Below, piece by piece: positions 11,101 through 18,219 of a stretch of DNA of 64,000 bases. The stretch comes from Gordonia polyisoprenivorans NBRC 16320 = JCM 10675. GTDB lineage: Bacteria; Actinomycetota; Actinomycetes; Mycobacteriales; Mycobacteriaceae. Location of the stretch: contig NZ_BAEI01000019.1 in the NCBI RefSeq assembly GCF_000241325.1, positions 20,964-84,963 of the forward strand, in the 5' to 3' direction. Made by a program: the position numbers and the translations under genes. Position 1 is the first letter of the stretch; each line of letters opens with the position of its first letter. The notes below the pieces were generated by a model. It was given only the letters and a program-made list of their open reading frames with translations, was not told where the DNA came from and ran no database searches.

Positions 11101-12234
11101 GCGGCCGAGGCCGCGCATCGCTCCGGCGGCGCCCTGTCCATCGACCATCCGGATCGCATCCGCATCTCCGCCGAGGGCAATGCGGTGCTCGCCTTCCCCG
11201 GCACCCTCGCCGGCGACGATGCCACCTCCGACGTCCGCGGACTCGGAGCGGTGCTCTACGCACTACTGCTGCAACGGTGGCCGCTCGACGGCGCCACCGG
11301 TTCCGAGCTGGTGACCACCATCAACACGACCACCCCGGTGGGCGGTCTGGCGATCGCCTCGCCCGCCGCCGACGGCGAGGGCCCCATAGAGCCACGCGAG
11401 GTCGACCCGGAGATCCCGTTCGAGATCTCCGCCGTCGCCGCCCGCGCGTTGTCGGGGAGTCGTGGAATCCGCACTGCCGCAACGGTTCAGCACGTTCTCG
11501 ATCAGGCCACCGTCGTCGACCTCAAGACCGACATGATCCCCGCACTCGGTGACTCCGACGAGCCACCGGTGTCGATCGGCCCGTCAGGTCGGATCGGTTC
11601 CGACGAGCCCGCGCGCAGCAACCGGACCGTCGCGCTGCTCGTCGGTGCGGCTCTGCTCGTGCTGTTCGTCGTGATCGCCCTGGTGGTGTGGCTGACCGGT
11701 GTCTTCGGCGGCGGTGACGAGCAGACCGACATCAACAAGTTCCTGTCGTCGACCACGTCGGCGCCTGCACCGGCACCCGGCGCAGCTGCATCCGCGGGCG
11801 GACCGATCGCGCTGCGCTCGGCCACCCTCGTCGACTATTCCGGGCAGTCCGGTGACAATCCCGACCTCGCCCGCAACGTGATCACCGGAGCCGGATCTGG
11901 TTGGCGCAGTGACACTTACCGCACCGCCGACTTCGGCAGCCTCAAGCAGGGGCTCGGCCTGATGCTGGATCTCGGATCGCCACAGACGGTCAAGTCCGTC
12001 TCGATCACCACCACCACACCGGGATTCGCGGTATCGCTGCGCGGTGCGCAGAGCGCCGACGCCACCCTGGCCCAGACAACCCAGCTGGCACAGGGCACCG
12101 TCGATCAGCCCGACACCACACTGTCTATCGCCAGTCCCACACAGTCGCGGTATCTACTGGTGTGGGTCACCTCCCTGCCCGGCGCGGGGGGCAGCTATCA
12201 GGTGCAGATCTCCAAGATCAGCGCGACGAGCTGA
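8179..12234 (+). CDS. murJ: Lipid II flippase MurJ (MviN) fused to pseudokinase and extracellular domain
   Basis: 1351 residues from ATG 8179; Rv3910 is 1184. Parts in order: a disordered Pro/Arg-rich N-terminus (1-150); a MurJ/MviN core with about 14 helices starting at SGSIAIATLASRITGFVR near residue 153; a cytoplasmic kinase-like domain from about 847 (GGRYRLLEHHGG); a transmembrane helix near 1149; and a C-terminal extracellular domain. MurJ flips lipid II across the membrane. The kinase-like domain lacks recognisable HRD (it reads DHPDRIRI) and DFG motifs, so it should be inactive. In mycobacteria this pseudokinase is phosphorylated by PknB and recruits FhaA, which is also in this window. 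Contains a 15-bp duplication in the disordered part. Confidence 0.93.
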   Translation: MSERGPGEPPRRAAPRRIPPTPAPERQIPDRRNPPRRTQSRPADGPARQGPHRSGPPPLAGPLADAPPLSGAPVTPETRRMGAGRAASGGTGPRPGVTPPPARAPRHTLTPTLDRDPRSDETRSDETRPEDGPSDESATGLARDSDSSILRTSGSIAIATLASRITGFVRTVLILALLGASVASAFQAADVLPNMIAEILLGAVLTAIVIPLLARAEAEDPDGGASFINKIFTLTVVVLGIGTIAAIAAAPLLTSLNIDNAELRPLATGLAYFLLIEILFYGLTALFTAILNLRGYFKPGAWAPVLNNVVQISALIAYWLMPGQLTLNPFRMSDPQLLVLGIGCAMGVVLQALVLLPYLRRAGIRLRVEWGLDARLRKFGNMALAIVSYVAVLQVGLIVTYRIASAATETGISVYVTHWQLLQLPYGVLGVTILTAIMPRLSRNAAGDDTKAVVDDMSLATRLTMVALVPVVAYMTFFGPAIGVAVFNFGRFDAHVATQLGSTLAWGAFTLIPYAMTLVQLRVFYAREDAWTPTFMVLGITVVKIAASYLGPVLFSDPDLVVRWLALSNGLGYLVGAIVGHYLLRSRLRADARDPRDARLTNVARTTVVTLAISVGSAFAVWLIAEISGLHLATQHGKIGSIAYLLLTAIVVLGVIYAGLAAAGLPDVVSVLMSVRRVAGRFIPALAPNGEPQQQPSATITVQFPRVTSDESLPYSGQVQVVRRFDRGSATWQSYAVHTGGAAGGAGVAPWTPPQRPPDMRYRRRGVRRVNESGIDATPESPISPAERGVTPTSDTTTPPERPVAQSNSANGSGGAQPADAMPATPVDPDRAEPIRPARRRGPRLVPGAAVAGGRYRLLEHHGGTRGLQFWKAQDINLDREVGLTFVDAEQLAPPPDKGAPSRSGDTGPQAVLTRTLRLGQISSSGVARVLDVVRGSSGGIVVAEWVQGSSLSEVAATHPSPIGAARAVRALAAAAEAAHRSGGALSIDHPDRIRISAEGNAVLAFPGTLAGDDATSDVRGLGAVLYALLLQRWPLDGATGSELVTTINTTTPVGGLAIASPAADGEGPIEPREVDPEIPFEISAVAARALSGSRGIRTAATVQHVLDQATVVDLKTDMIPALGDSDEPPVSIGPSGRIGSDEPARSNRTVALLVGAALLVLFVVIALVVWLTGVFGGGDEQTDINKFLSSTTSAPAPAPGAAASAGGPIALRSATLVDYSGQSGDNPDLARNVITGAGSGWRSDTYRTADFGSLKQGLGLMLDLGSPQTVKSVSITTTTPGFAVSLRGAQSADATLAQTTQLAQGTVDQPDTTLSIASPTQSRYLLVWVTSLPGAGGSYQVQISKISATS
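8531..8560. repeat. 15-bp perfect tandem duplication inside murJ
   Basis: GGTCCGACGAAACCC is present twice without mismatch, in frame, in the disordered N-terminal extension of MurJ (RSDET repeated). Confidence 0.9.
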
Positions 12235-13174
12235 CCGCGCCGCTCGCCGAGGGGGCGTCCCCGGTCGTGGGGCTCCACCCGGGTGGTCCGAAGATGTAGC
12301 CGAGCTTGGCACGCCAGCCCGCGGCCGCCCGCACATCACGGGCGATGGAGACGTACTCGTGCGTCTGCAGTGTCCAGATGTTGTAGGTGCCAACAGGTTT
12401 GGTCAGCCCATAATGTGGCCGATGCGCCTCGGCACGAAACGATCCGAACATCCGGTCCCACAGGATGAACACCCCGGCATAGTTGCGGTCGAGGTACTCC
12501 GGGTCGCTGCCGTGATGCACCCGATGGTGTGACGGGGTGTTGATGACGAATTCGACGGGCCGCCACATGCGATCGATGTGTTCGGTGTGAATCCAGAACT
12601 GGTACACCAGATTCACGCCGTAGCAGGCGAACACCACCGCAGGCGGGATGCCCAGGAACGGCAGCGGTATCCACATCACCAGCGCCGCACTGATATTCCA
12701 CTTCTGCCGCAACGCGGTCGCGAAGTTGAAGTACTCGCTCGAGTGATGGGCCTGATGAGTCGCCCACACCAACCGGACCCGGTGGGAGATGCGGTGATTC
12801 CAGTAGTAGAGGACGTCGACGGCGACGAATCCGATCACCCACGTGTACCAGGAGCCGATCGGTAGCTGCCACGGCGCGATGTAGACGAAGATCGCCGTGT
12901 AGACCAGCAGCCCCGCGATCTTCCACACCGCGCTCGTGGCTATCGACACCAGTCCCATCGAGATGCTGGCCCGCGCGTCACGCTTCTCGTAGGCACCGAC
13001 CGGTGACCGGCGCTCGACGGCAGGACCGGTGTCCTCGGTATCGGTGTCCTCGGTATCGGTGGCCCGATCCTCCAGTTTCCAGGCCGCGAACCATTCCAGT
13101 ACCAGCAGCGCCAGGAAGAACGGGATCGCGAGCACCGTCGGCTCGTGCATCGGGTCGGGAAGTAGGTCGAGCAC
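12218..13174 (-). CDS. Sterol desaturase / fatty acid hydroxylase family protein
   Basis: 318 residues from GTG 13174, which has an RBS-like CCGGAGAA 11 bases upstream (ATG 13150 is the alternative). Integral membrane di-iron enzyme: several hydrophobic helices carry the histidine clusters HRISH, HQAHHSSE, HTEHI and HRVHHG, the eight-histidine signature of the sterol desaturase/fatty acid hydroxylase superfamily. It probably hydroxylates or desaturates a lipid; the substrate is unknown. A short acidic insertion repeats TEDTDTEDT. The 3' end overlaps the end of murJ on the other strand by 17 bases. Divergent from a TetR gene with two palindromic operators between them, so regulation by that TetR is likely. 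Confidence 0.85.
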   Translation of the reverse strand: MLDLLPDPMHEPTVLAIPFFLALLVLEWFAAWKLEDRATDTEDTDTEDTGPAVERRSPVGAYEKRDARASISMGLVSIATSAVWKIAGLLVYTAIFVYIAPWQLPIGSWYTWVIGFVAVDVLYYWNHRISHRVRLVWATHQAHHSSEYFNFATALRQKWNISAALVMWIPLPFLGIPPAVVFACYGVNLVYQFWIHTEHIDRMWRPVEFVINTPSHHRVHHGSDPEYLDRNYAGVFILWDRMFGSFRAEAHRPHYGLTKPVGTYNIWTLQTHEYVSIARDVRAAAGWRAKLGYIFGPPGWSPTTGDAPSASGAVSSSR

Positions 13175-13202
13175 GGCGTTGTTCTCCGGTGGTCGTCGAG
13201 TT

Positions 13203-13226
13203 ATCTGACACAGTCTCGTGTCAGAT
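13203..13226. promoter_or_regulatory. Palindromic operator 1 (TetR-type)
   Basis: Perfect inverted repeat: arms ATCTGACAC and GTGTCAGAT around a 6-base centre. It lies between the divergent sterol desaturase and TetR genes, as expected for a TetR operator. Confidence 0.75.
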
Positions 13227-13233
13227 CTGTGTG

Positions 13234-13251
13234 TGACACGATAGCGTGTCA
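13234..13251. promoter_or_regulatory. Palindromic operator 2 (TetR-type)
   Basis: TGACACG-ATAG-CGTGTCA, a second palindrome sharing the TGACAC/GTGTCA half-site with the one at 13203-13226. The centres are about 28 bases apart, close to three helical turns. Confidence 0.75.
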
Positions 13252-13305
13252 GATGACGGGTTGTCCACGGTGCCGTCGGATCGCACACGCCGAAAGGGGA
13301 GAGCA

Positions 13306-14028
13306 TTGCCATCCCGGGAGCAGCGCTCTTCCATTGAGCCCGAGTCCGCGGAGCCCGAGTCCGCGGAGGGGCGCCGGTACGGGGGCGCAGAGGCCGACGA
13401 GCGACGCGCCCGCCGGCGACGAGCCTTCATCGACGCCGGTTTGCAGCTGTTCGGGGAACTCGGCTACCCCGCGGTGACCGTCAAACGGCTCTGCGACGAG
13501 GCCGGTCTGACCCAGCGCTACTTCTACGAGTCGTTCGCCGACCGTCCCGCATTGCTGATCGCCGTGTACGAGCACTGCGTCGAGGTCACCCGAACCGCGA
13601 CCGTGGGTGCCGCCGCGGAATATCTCCTCGACCCGGCAGGCGTCGCGCCCGACGCCGTGCACGCAGCGGCCCGTGACACCCTCGGGGCGTTCCTCGCAAC
13701 GTTGACAGGTGATCCGCGACGCGCACGCGTGATGCTCGTCGAGGTCGTCGGAGTGGATCCGACGGTGGAGTCGACTCGCCTACGAGCCATCCACAACTGG
13801 GCGAGTCTCATTCTCGCGCTGGCGATGGGGGAGCGCGAGGTGTCGCCGGCACAACACCTCGCCGCGGTCGGACTCGTCGGCGCGGTCACGCAATTGCTCG
13901 TCGATTGGTATTTCACGAATGTCGCGCCCGATCCCGTGGATATCGGCGCTGAACCCACCGACCTCGACGTCGTGCTCGACGTCTGTGTCGATATGTTCGG
14001 TGCCACCTACGATCAGCTCATGCGCTGA
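13306..14028 (+). CDS. TetR family transcriptional regulator
   Basis: 240 residues from TTG 13306, chosen because AAAGGGGAGA lies just upstream; the frame is open to GTG 13246, but that start would sit inside operator 2. N-terminal TetR HTH: RRRAFIDAGLQLFGELGYPAV then TVKRLCDEAGLTQRYFYESF (about residues 37-85). The C-terminal ligand domain is helical and unassigned. A 15-bp duplication encodes EPESA twice near the start. It probably represses itself and the divergent sterol desaturase. Confidence 0.85.
   Translation: MPSREQRSSIEPESAEPESAEGRRYGGAEADERRARRRRAFIDAGLQLFGELGYPAVTVKRLCDEAGLTQRYFYESFADRPALLIAVYEHCVEVTRTATVGAAAEYLLDPAGVAPDAVHAAARDTLGAFLATLTGDPRRARVMLVEVVGVDPTVESTRLRAIHNWASLILALAMGEREVSPAQHLAAVGLVGAVTQLLVDWYFTNVAPDPVDIGAEPTDLDVVLDVCVDMFGATYDQLMR
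13336..13365. repeat. 15-bp perfect tandem duplication inside TetR gene
   Basis: GAGCCCGAGTCCGCG is present twice without mismatch, in frame, in the unstructured N-terminus ahead of the HTH. Confidence 0.9.
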
Positions 14029-14109
14029 GAAGGTTCGGCGTCATCTTTTCCTTTCGCTCGCCGGACTGTCGGCGCTGAATTTCGTCGCACGGTCGGCCAT
14101 GATGGGGTG

Positions 14110-14538
14110 ATGGCACACACCGAACTCGACGACCGGGTTGTCGCATTTCTCACCGAGGGCACGCGTACCGGAAAGGTGGCATTCGTCTCCGCGTCCGGAC
14201 GAGCGCTCGTCGCGCCCATCTGGTTCATCGTGGATGACGGTGTCCTCGTGTTCAATACCGGGGCAGACACCGCAAAAGGGCGTGCGCTCAGTCGTGATCG
14301 GCGACTCACAATACTTGTCGACGACGAGCGTCCGCCCTTCTCCTTCGTTCAGGTCCAGGGCACCGCGGAGATCGGTGAGGATCCCGCCGATCTCCTCGAT
14401 ACCGCAACACGTATCGCTGCCCGATATATGGGGCCGGATCTCGCCGACGCGTACGGCAGGCGTAACGCGGTACCCGGCGAGCTCGTCGTCCGCCTCACGC
14501 CCACCAAGGTGAATGCGGTATTCGACATCGCCGACTGA
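14110..14538 (+). CDS. Pyridoxamine 5'-phosphate oxidase-fold (PPOX/F420-type) protein
   Basis: 142 residues from ATG 14110 (GTG 14107 is possible). The split-barrel flavin/F420-binding fold is indicated by GKVAFVSASGRALVAPIWFIVDDGVLVFNT near the start, then KGRALSRDRRLTILVDDE and PFSFVQVQGTAEI. The order (small beta-barrel, Arg/Lys phosphate contact in the KGRALSRD segment) fits Rv1155-like F420-dependent reductases or heme/FMN-binding relatives. Substrate and cofactor cannot be settled. It stands alone, about 80 bases after the TetR gene on the same strand. Confidence 0.75.
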   Translation: MAHTELDDRVVAFLTEGTRTGKVAFVSASGRALVAPIWFIVDDGVLVFNTGADTAKGRALSRDRRLTILVDDERPPFSFVQVQGTAEIGEDPADLLDTATRIAARYMGPDLADAYGRRNAVPGELVVRLTPTKVNAVFDIAD

Positions 14539-14851
14539 TCGCGGGACCGAATCTCTCGCCGGCGATTCGGTAGGGCACCACATAGTCGCCGATTTTCTTG
14601 CACTGCGCGGGAAATACGATGAGGCGCGTTTCGCTGAGAGCGTTCCAGAGTTGTCGAAAATTGTTGCACTGCAAGCTCATTGAAATACCGGGGACAATTT
14701 CGCGGATATCCGCGCCACCGGGCCGAGACGCCCGATTGACGCTGCTGCCGGCGTCGGGCGAGGGTTGCCGTCGGACGCCGTCGGCGTCCCTGCACGTGGC
14801 CAGTGCACACATATGCGACGTCTGGCCCGCGGCGTGCGTTATTCTCGTGGC
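14539..14851. other. Intergenic region before the Lsr2 paralogue
   Basis: Over 300 bases without a convincing gene. The composition is less GC-rich than the flanks. Apart from the promoter-like hexamer TATTCT (14840-14845) next to the lsr2 start, I see nothing definable. Confidence 0.5.
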
Positions 14852-14852
14852 G
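14840..14852 (+). promoter_or_regulatory. Candidate -10 element of a leaderless lsr2-type transcript
   Basis: TATTCT at 14840-14845 is followed by 6 bases and then the GTG start codon at 14852. Transcription would begin at the start codon itself, giving a leaderless mRNA. No Shine-Dalgarno is visible upstream of the GTG, which agrees. Confidence 0.45.
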
Positions 14853-15229
14853 TGGCTAAAAGACAAGTTGTGTCGTTCATAGATGACCTCGACGGCCGTG
14901 AACTCGATATCGACGATGCTCACACCATTTCTTGGTCGTGGTCGGGCGTCGATTACCAGATCGATGTGTCGTCGGCGAATCTCGACAAGATCGAGAACGG
15001 TCGGGTTCCGGTCGCCAAACTACTCGAGGTGTCGACCCGGGTCGGTGGCCGCAAGCAGTCGACCGCGCCGAAGGTCAGTACCCCCGCGGCGAGCTCGGAA
15101 TCGTCGTCGAGTTCAGCACGTCCGTCCACCAAGGTGATTCGCGAGTGGGCGCAGGAAGCGGGTTACGAGGTGCCGCTGCGTGGCCGACTCCCGAAGGAAA
15201 TCCTCGAGGCTTACGACGCGGCAAACTGA
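14852..15229 (+). CDS. Lsr2 family nucleoid-associated protein (paralogue)
   Basis: 125 residues from GTG 14852. N-terminal dimerisation part has the Lsr2 pattern: AKRQVVSFIDDLDGREL, then SGVDYQIDVSSANLDKI. A Ser-rich linker (SSESSSSSARPS) leads to the DNA-binding tail: VIREWAQEAGYEV followed by LRGRLPKEILEAYDAA, where RGR is the AT-minor-groove clamp. Lsr2 is an H-NS-like silencer of AT-rich DNA. It is not at the usual lsr2 locus (near lysS/clpC in mycobacteria, from memory), so a second copy elsewhere is likely. Followed by a strong terminator. Confidence 0.88.
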   Translation: MAKRQVVSFIDDLDGRELDIDDAHTISWSWSGVDYQIDVSSANLDKIENGRVPVAKLLEVSTRVGGRKQSTAPKVSTPAASSESSSSSARPSTKVIREWAQEAGYEVPLRGRLPKEILEAYDAAN

Positions 15230-15260
15230 CCTGCACCCCAAATCCCACGATTATCGAACT

Positions 15261-15312
15261 GACCCGGTACCTGATTCGCGACGTCGACCGACGTCGGGGT
15301 ACCGGGTCTTTT
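15261..15312 (+). terminator. Rho-independent terminator after the lsr2 paralogue
   Basis: Perfect 11-bp stem: GACCCGGTACC (15261-15271) with GGTACCGGGTC (15298-15308), followed by TTTT. The inner part contains a second small inverted repeat around GACGTCG. Confidence 0.85.
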
Positions 15313-15328
15313 CTACGGTGGATACCCG

Positions 15329-15964
15329 TCACGCCTGTAATGCGCGGCCGTATCGCCGGGTGATCGCATCCTGGAGCGCGGCGGCCACAGGTCGGCCGAG
15401 CCTGGTCATGAGGGTGGCCGGCCTCGAAAAGGCGTTGATCGACAACTGAACCGACTCGTCGGACATCAGACGCAGTTCGAATCGTTCCTCACCCATTTCC
15501 GGGTGCCCGGGCAGCGTCCCGTAGGTGAACCCGGCCATGTCCTCATCGGACTCCACCGCGACGATAGCCACGGGTGCCCGCACGGCATTCACCCTCCCGA
15601 TCCGTAGGCCCAATATCGCCACCGCATCGTCGGTGATGGTGGGATGCGACGCGGCGACCGCGATATTCGCGCGCAGTTGGATCTGCCAGGACAGCATGGC
15701 CTCACGCGCCACTTCGAAATGATCACGGCCGCTGCCCAGTTGCGTCCGCAGGCGGACGTGTCGATAGCCGGTGGGTGTCACTCCGGTCGTCTCGCCGACC
15801 TCCGAATAGGTGAATTCTTCGGCGCGCAGACGTCGTACTTCGACATCGTCGAGGAGGCGCAGCCGGGCGCGGGACACCTCCCGACTGTAGCCCCGAACGG
15901 TGTGAAAGCGCTGGCGCACAGCGATTTCCGGGAGCGTGCGGCGTGTGTGTCGTGGACGCCGCAT
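15329..15964 (-). CDS. DUF1990 family protein
   Basis: 211 residues from ATG 15964 (the frame extends to 16015). The family pattern is visible: FTYSEVGETTG, then GYRHVRLRTQLGSGRDHFEVAREAMLSWQ split over two parts, and AGFTYGTLPGHPEMGEERFE, which is the typical DUF1990 core. The function of the family is unknown. Convergent with the lsr2 paralogue and upstream-divergent from the 72-aa gene. Confidence 0.8.
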   Translation of the reverse strand: MRRPRHTRRTLPEIAVRQRFHTVRGYSREVSRARLRLLDDVEVRRLRAEEFTYSEVGETTGVTPTGYRHVRLRTQLGSGRDHFEVAREAMLSWQIQLRANIAVAASHPTITDDAVAILGLRIGRVNAVRAPVAIVAVESDEDMAGFTYGTLPGHPEMGEERFELRLMSDESVQLSINAFSRPATLMTRLGRPVAAALQDAITRRYGRALQA

Positions 15965-16109
15965 GGCCGCTCCGGGACCGGACTCGGCGTGGTGATCTTG
16001 CTCACGTCTATGCAAATGAAGTAGTGAAGCCCGACTATCTGATATTTAATCTCCGTCGGAGTGCGCGACCGGGCAACGGGCTTGATCCGCGCTCTGGGGG
16101 GAGCGCACC

Positions 16110-16328
16110 ATGCGGACTTTCTTTCTCTACCGTCACATCGACGTATCCGGGGTGACCGGCACCGGTGTGGTCGCCGAGGGCGTCGAATTCACCGACGGAA
16201 GCGTGGCGATCCACTGGGTGGCCGGCGAACACCGCTCGACGGCGGTGTGGGGCGGGATCGCCGATGTCGAGGCGGTTCATGGTCATGACGGTGCGTCAAC
16301 GATCCAATGGACAACGCCGGCCGGGTAG
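16110..16328 (+). CDS. Small conserved-looking protein, 72 aa
   Basis: Starts at ATG 16110 directly after a strong RBS (TGGGGGGAGCG). The sequence has the character of a real small protein: MRTFFLYRHIDVSGVTGTG, then VEFTDGSVAIHWVAGEHRST and a VHGHDG motif, alternating beta-like segments. I recall small proteins of this kind in actinobacteria and their phages, without a known function. No partner gene is evident; sigM begins 237 bases downstream. Confidence 0.65.
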   Translation: MRTFFLYRHIDVSGVTGTGVVAEGVEFTDGSVAIHWVAGEHRSTAVWGGIADVEAVHGHDGASTIQWTTPAG

Positions 16329-16565
16329 CGAGCTCGAGTGCGTCTCCGCGCAGGTTCGGCTGCGCCGCAGGCACTTCCGTCGGTTGTGCAGCAGGTGAAT
16401 CAAGTCGATGACATCGACATTCGATGACACCGCCTGCGGTGCGGCACTCGGTCGCGGGGCCCGAGGAACCTCGATTGATCCAGGTCTCCCCACCGTCGGT
16501 GCGGTTGTCCACAAGCACCGCACCACGACTATCCCGGCACACCCGCGCCCACTACGCTCGATCCC
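16329..16565 (+). promoter_or_regulatory. sigM upstream region
   Basis: 237 bases ahead of sigM. It contains TTGTCCACA (16505-16513), identical to the mycobacterial DnaA-box consensus but isolated. I find no GGAAC-N16-18-CGTC element here, unlike upstream of the anti-sigma gene. Confidence 0.35.
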
Positions 16566-17159
16566 ATGTCCGGGGGGACCCACTCGCCACAGGGCGACAC
16601 ACGCAGCGACGAGCAACTGCTCGCCGCGCACACCCATGGCGATCCCACCGCATTCACCACACTCATCACCCGACACCACACGTACCTGTGGAATGTCGCC
16701 CTGCGCACCACCCGAGACCCCGACGATGCCGCCGACGCCCTGCAGGAGGCACTGTTGTCGGCTCACCGGACCGCGGGCTCCTTTCGCGCCGAGGCACGTG
16801 TATCGAGCTGGTTGCATCGCATCGTGGTCAACGCTTCGCTGGATCGACTGCGGCGCAACGCGGCTCGCCGCACTGTGCCGCTACCGGAGTTCGACACCGC
16901 GATTCTCACCGATCACACCGACGACTATCAGCGCGTCGACCTGACCGAGACGATCTCTCGAGCGCTCGACGAATTGCCGTCCGGTCAGCGGGCGGCGGTC
17001 CTCGCACTCGACGTCGAGGGTTACTCCATCTCGGAGGCGGCGCAGTTGCTCGGCGTGCCCGAGGGCACGATCAAGAGTCGGAGTTCGCGCGGACGGCTGC
17101 GCCTGGCCAAACTGCTCGGTCATCTCCGTCACGAGTCACTGCAGGACGAGTCGGAGTGA
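16566..17159 (+). CDS. sigM: ECF sigma factor SigM
   Basis: 197 residues. Region 2 is visible as DPTAFTTLITRHHTYLWNVA and RDPDDAADALQEALLSAHRT, then SWLHRIVVNASLDRLRR; region 4 as LDELPSGQRAAVLALDVEGY and AAQLLGVPEGTIKSRSSRGR. Position ahead of an anti-sigma factor gene and the trxB-trxC-cwlM block matches Rv3911. SigM in mycobacteria controls surface lipid and Esx-type secreted protein genes. A candidate promoter for the downstream partner, with the spacing reported for SigM, lies in the gap that follows. Confidence 0.92.
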   Translation: MSGGTHSPQGDTRSDEQLLAAHTHGDPTAFTTLITRHHTYLWNVALRTTRDPDDAADALQEALLSAHRTAGSFRAEARVSSWLHRIVVNASLDRLRRNAARRTVPLPEFDTAILTDHTDDYQRVDLTETISRALDELPSGQRAAVLALDVEGYSISEAAQLLGVPEGTIKSRSSRGRLRLAKLLGHLRHESLQDESE

Positions 17160-17190
17160 GGCCGGGCGTGAACTTTGTCTCGAACGCCAT

Positions 17191-17216
17191 GGAACCCCTG
17201 GAGGTCCTGCTGCGTC
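17191..17216 (+). promoter_or_regulatory. ECF-type promoter upstream of the anti-sigma gene
   Basis: GGAAC (17191-17195), a 17-base spacer and CGTC (17213-17216). This is the architecture reported for mycobacterial SigM promoters (GGAAC-N16-18-CGTCR), although the last base is C and not a purine. It suggests SigM-dependent feedback on its anti-sigma factor. Confidence 0.5.
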
Positions 17217-17286
17217 CAACTATTCGTGGGTCCCATCACGACCGGGTTCCCACCGGGTACAGCGACACGACACGAGGGGAGCGCGG

Positions 17287-18054
17287 ATGACCGACGATGA
17301 CCTGCGCTCTGCAGGATCACCGCGCTTTCCGGATCCACCGTATTCCGTGGATCTGCTGACCGATCTCGATGCCGGCGTACTCGAACCCGATGTCGCCGCG
17401 CACATCCGTTCCCGACTTGCCGACGACTCCGGAGCTCGGGAGGTTCTCGCGGCATTGGAGGGTCTGCGCGTCGATCTGCGCGATCTTCCGGTGCCCGAGC
17501 AGCCCGTTCCCGAGTGGGTCGACGCGCGCACGCAGCAAACGCTCGCCCGAATCGCCGCCGAGGTCGGCAGCGGAAGTGACATCACACCGCTCGCGCGCCG
17601 GCGGCCGCTGCGCTCTGCCCCGCGGGCGGCGGCTCTGCTCTCGGTGGCCGCAGCCGTCCTCGTTGCCGTCATCGTGGGTGTCGTCCTGGTCAGCCACTCG
17701 GCCCGTACCGGCGCTCCGTCTACCGGTGCACAGGCCGACGGCACCCGCACGGCGAGTTCGTCCCTTGCGCCCTCCGTCGCCGCGCCTGGTGCCGCAGCAG
17801 CGCTGTCGGTGCTCGGCCGGACCGACGGTGCACCATTCGCCTCCACAGCCGCATTACGCCGGTGCACCGCTGCAAACGGTGTCGCTGCCGAGACACCGGT
17901 GCTGGGGTCGGGACCGGTGATGGTCAACGGTGTCCGCCAGGTGGTGATCCTGCTCGCCACCGGGACGGCCGGGCGGTTCCTGGCGCTCGTGGTCGGCCCC
18001 GAGTGTGATTCCGGCAATCCGGCCACGATCTCCCGCGCGATCATCGGGGGATGA
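17287..18054 (+). CDS. Anti-sigma-M factor (Rv3912 homologue)
   Basis: 255 residues with one transmembrane helix at about 113-138 (AAALLSVAAAVLVAVIVGVV). The cytoplasmic half (1-110) has an anti-sigma-like helical segment (SVDLLTDLDAGVLEPDVAAHIRS is split by residue type: acidic, then helical) but no clear HxxxCxxC zinc motif. The extracytoplasmic half carries two cysteines (RCTAAN and PECDSG). Position directly after sigM and topology match Rv3912, the membrane anti-sigma factor. ATG 17287 has an RBS-like GGGGAGCGCGG. It is preceded by a candidate SigM-type promoter. Confidence 0.82.
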   Translation: MTDDDLRSAGSPRFPDPPYSVDLLTDLDAGVLEPDVAAHIRSRLADDSGAREVLAALEGLRVDLRDLPVPEQPVPEWVDARTQQTLARIAAEVGSGSDITPLARRRPLRSAPRAAALLSVAAAVLVAVIVGVVLVSHSARTGAPSTGAQADGTRTASSSLAPSVAAPGAAAALSVLGRTDGAPFASTAALRRCTAANGVAAETPVLGSGPVMVNGVRQVVILLATGTAGRFLALVVGPECDSGNPATISRAIIGG

Positions 18055-18136
18055 TCCCGCCGAGAACGCCCGGGTATATCGTTCGTCAACCATGCAGCCG
18101 AAACGCCCGATCGCGCGTCGTGGGGCCGACGCGTCG

Positions 18137-18163
18137 GGGAACATGTCCGCATACCCTTGTGTT
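18137..18163 (+). promoter_or_regulatory. SigH/SigR-type oxidative-stress promoter of trxB-trxC
   Basis: GGGAAC (GGAAC at 18138-18142), exactly 18 bases, then GTT (18161-18163). This equals the GGAAY-N18-GTT consensus of the thiol-stress sigma factors SigR (Streptomyces) and SigH (mycobacteria), which are known to drive trxB-trxC. Confidence 0.65.
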
Positions 18164-18219
18164 GAATGCCAGGTACGTGCGGCTCACCGGGCCGGCGCGT
18201 CGATGACACGGAGGACGAA

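Noticed and set aside
16505..16513. Perfect DnaA box TTGTCCACA before sigM
   Set aside because: A single isolated 9-mer is expected by chance every few tens of kilobases in both orientations; there is no second box nearby.
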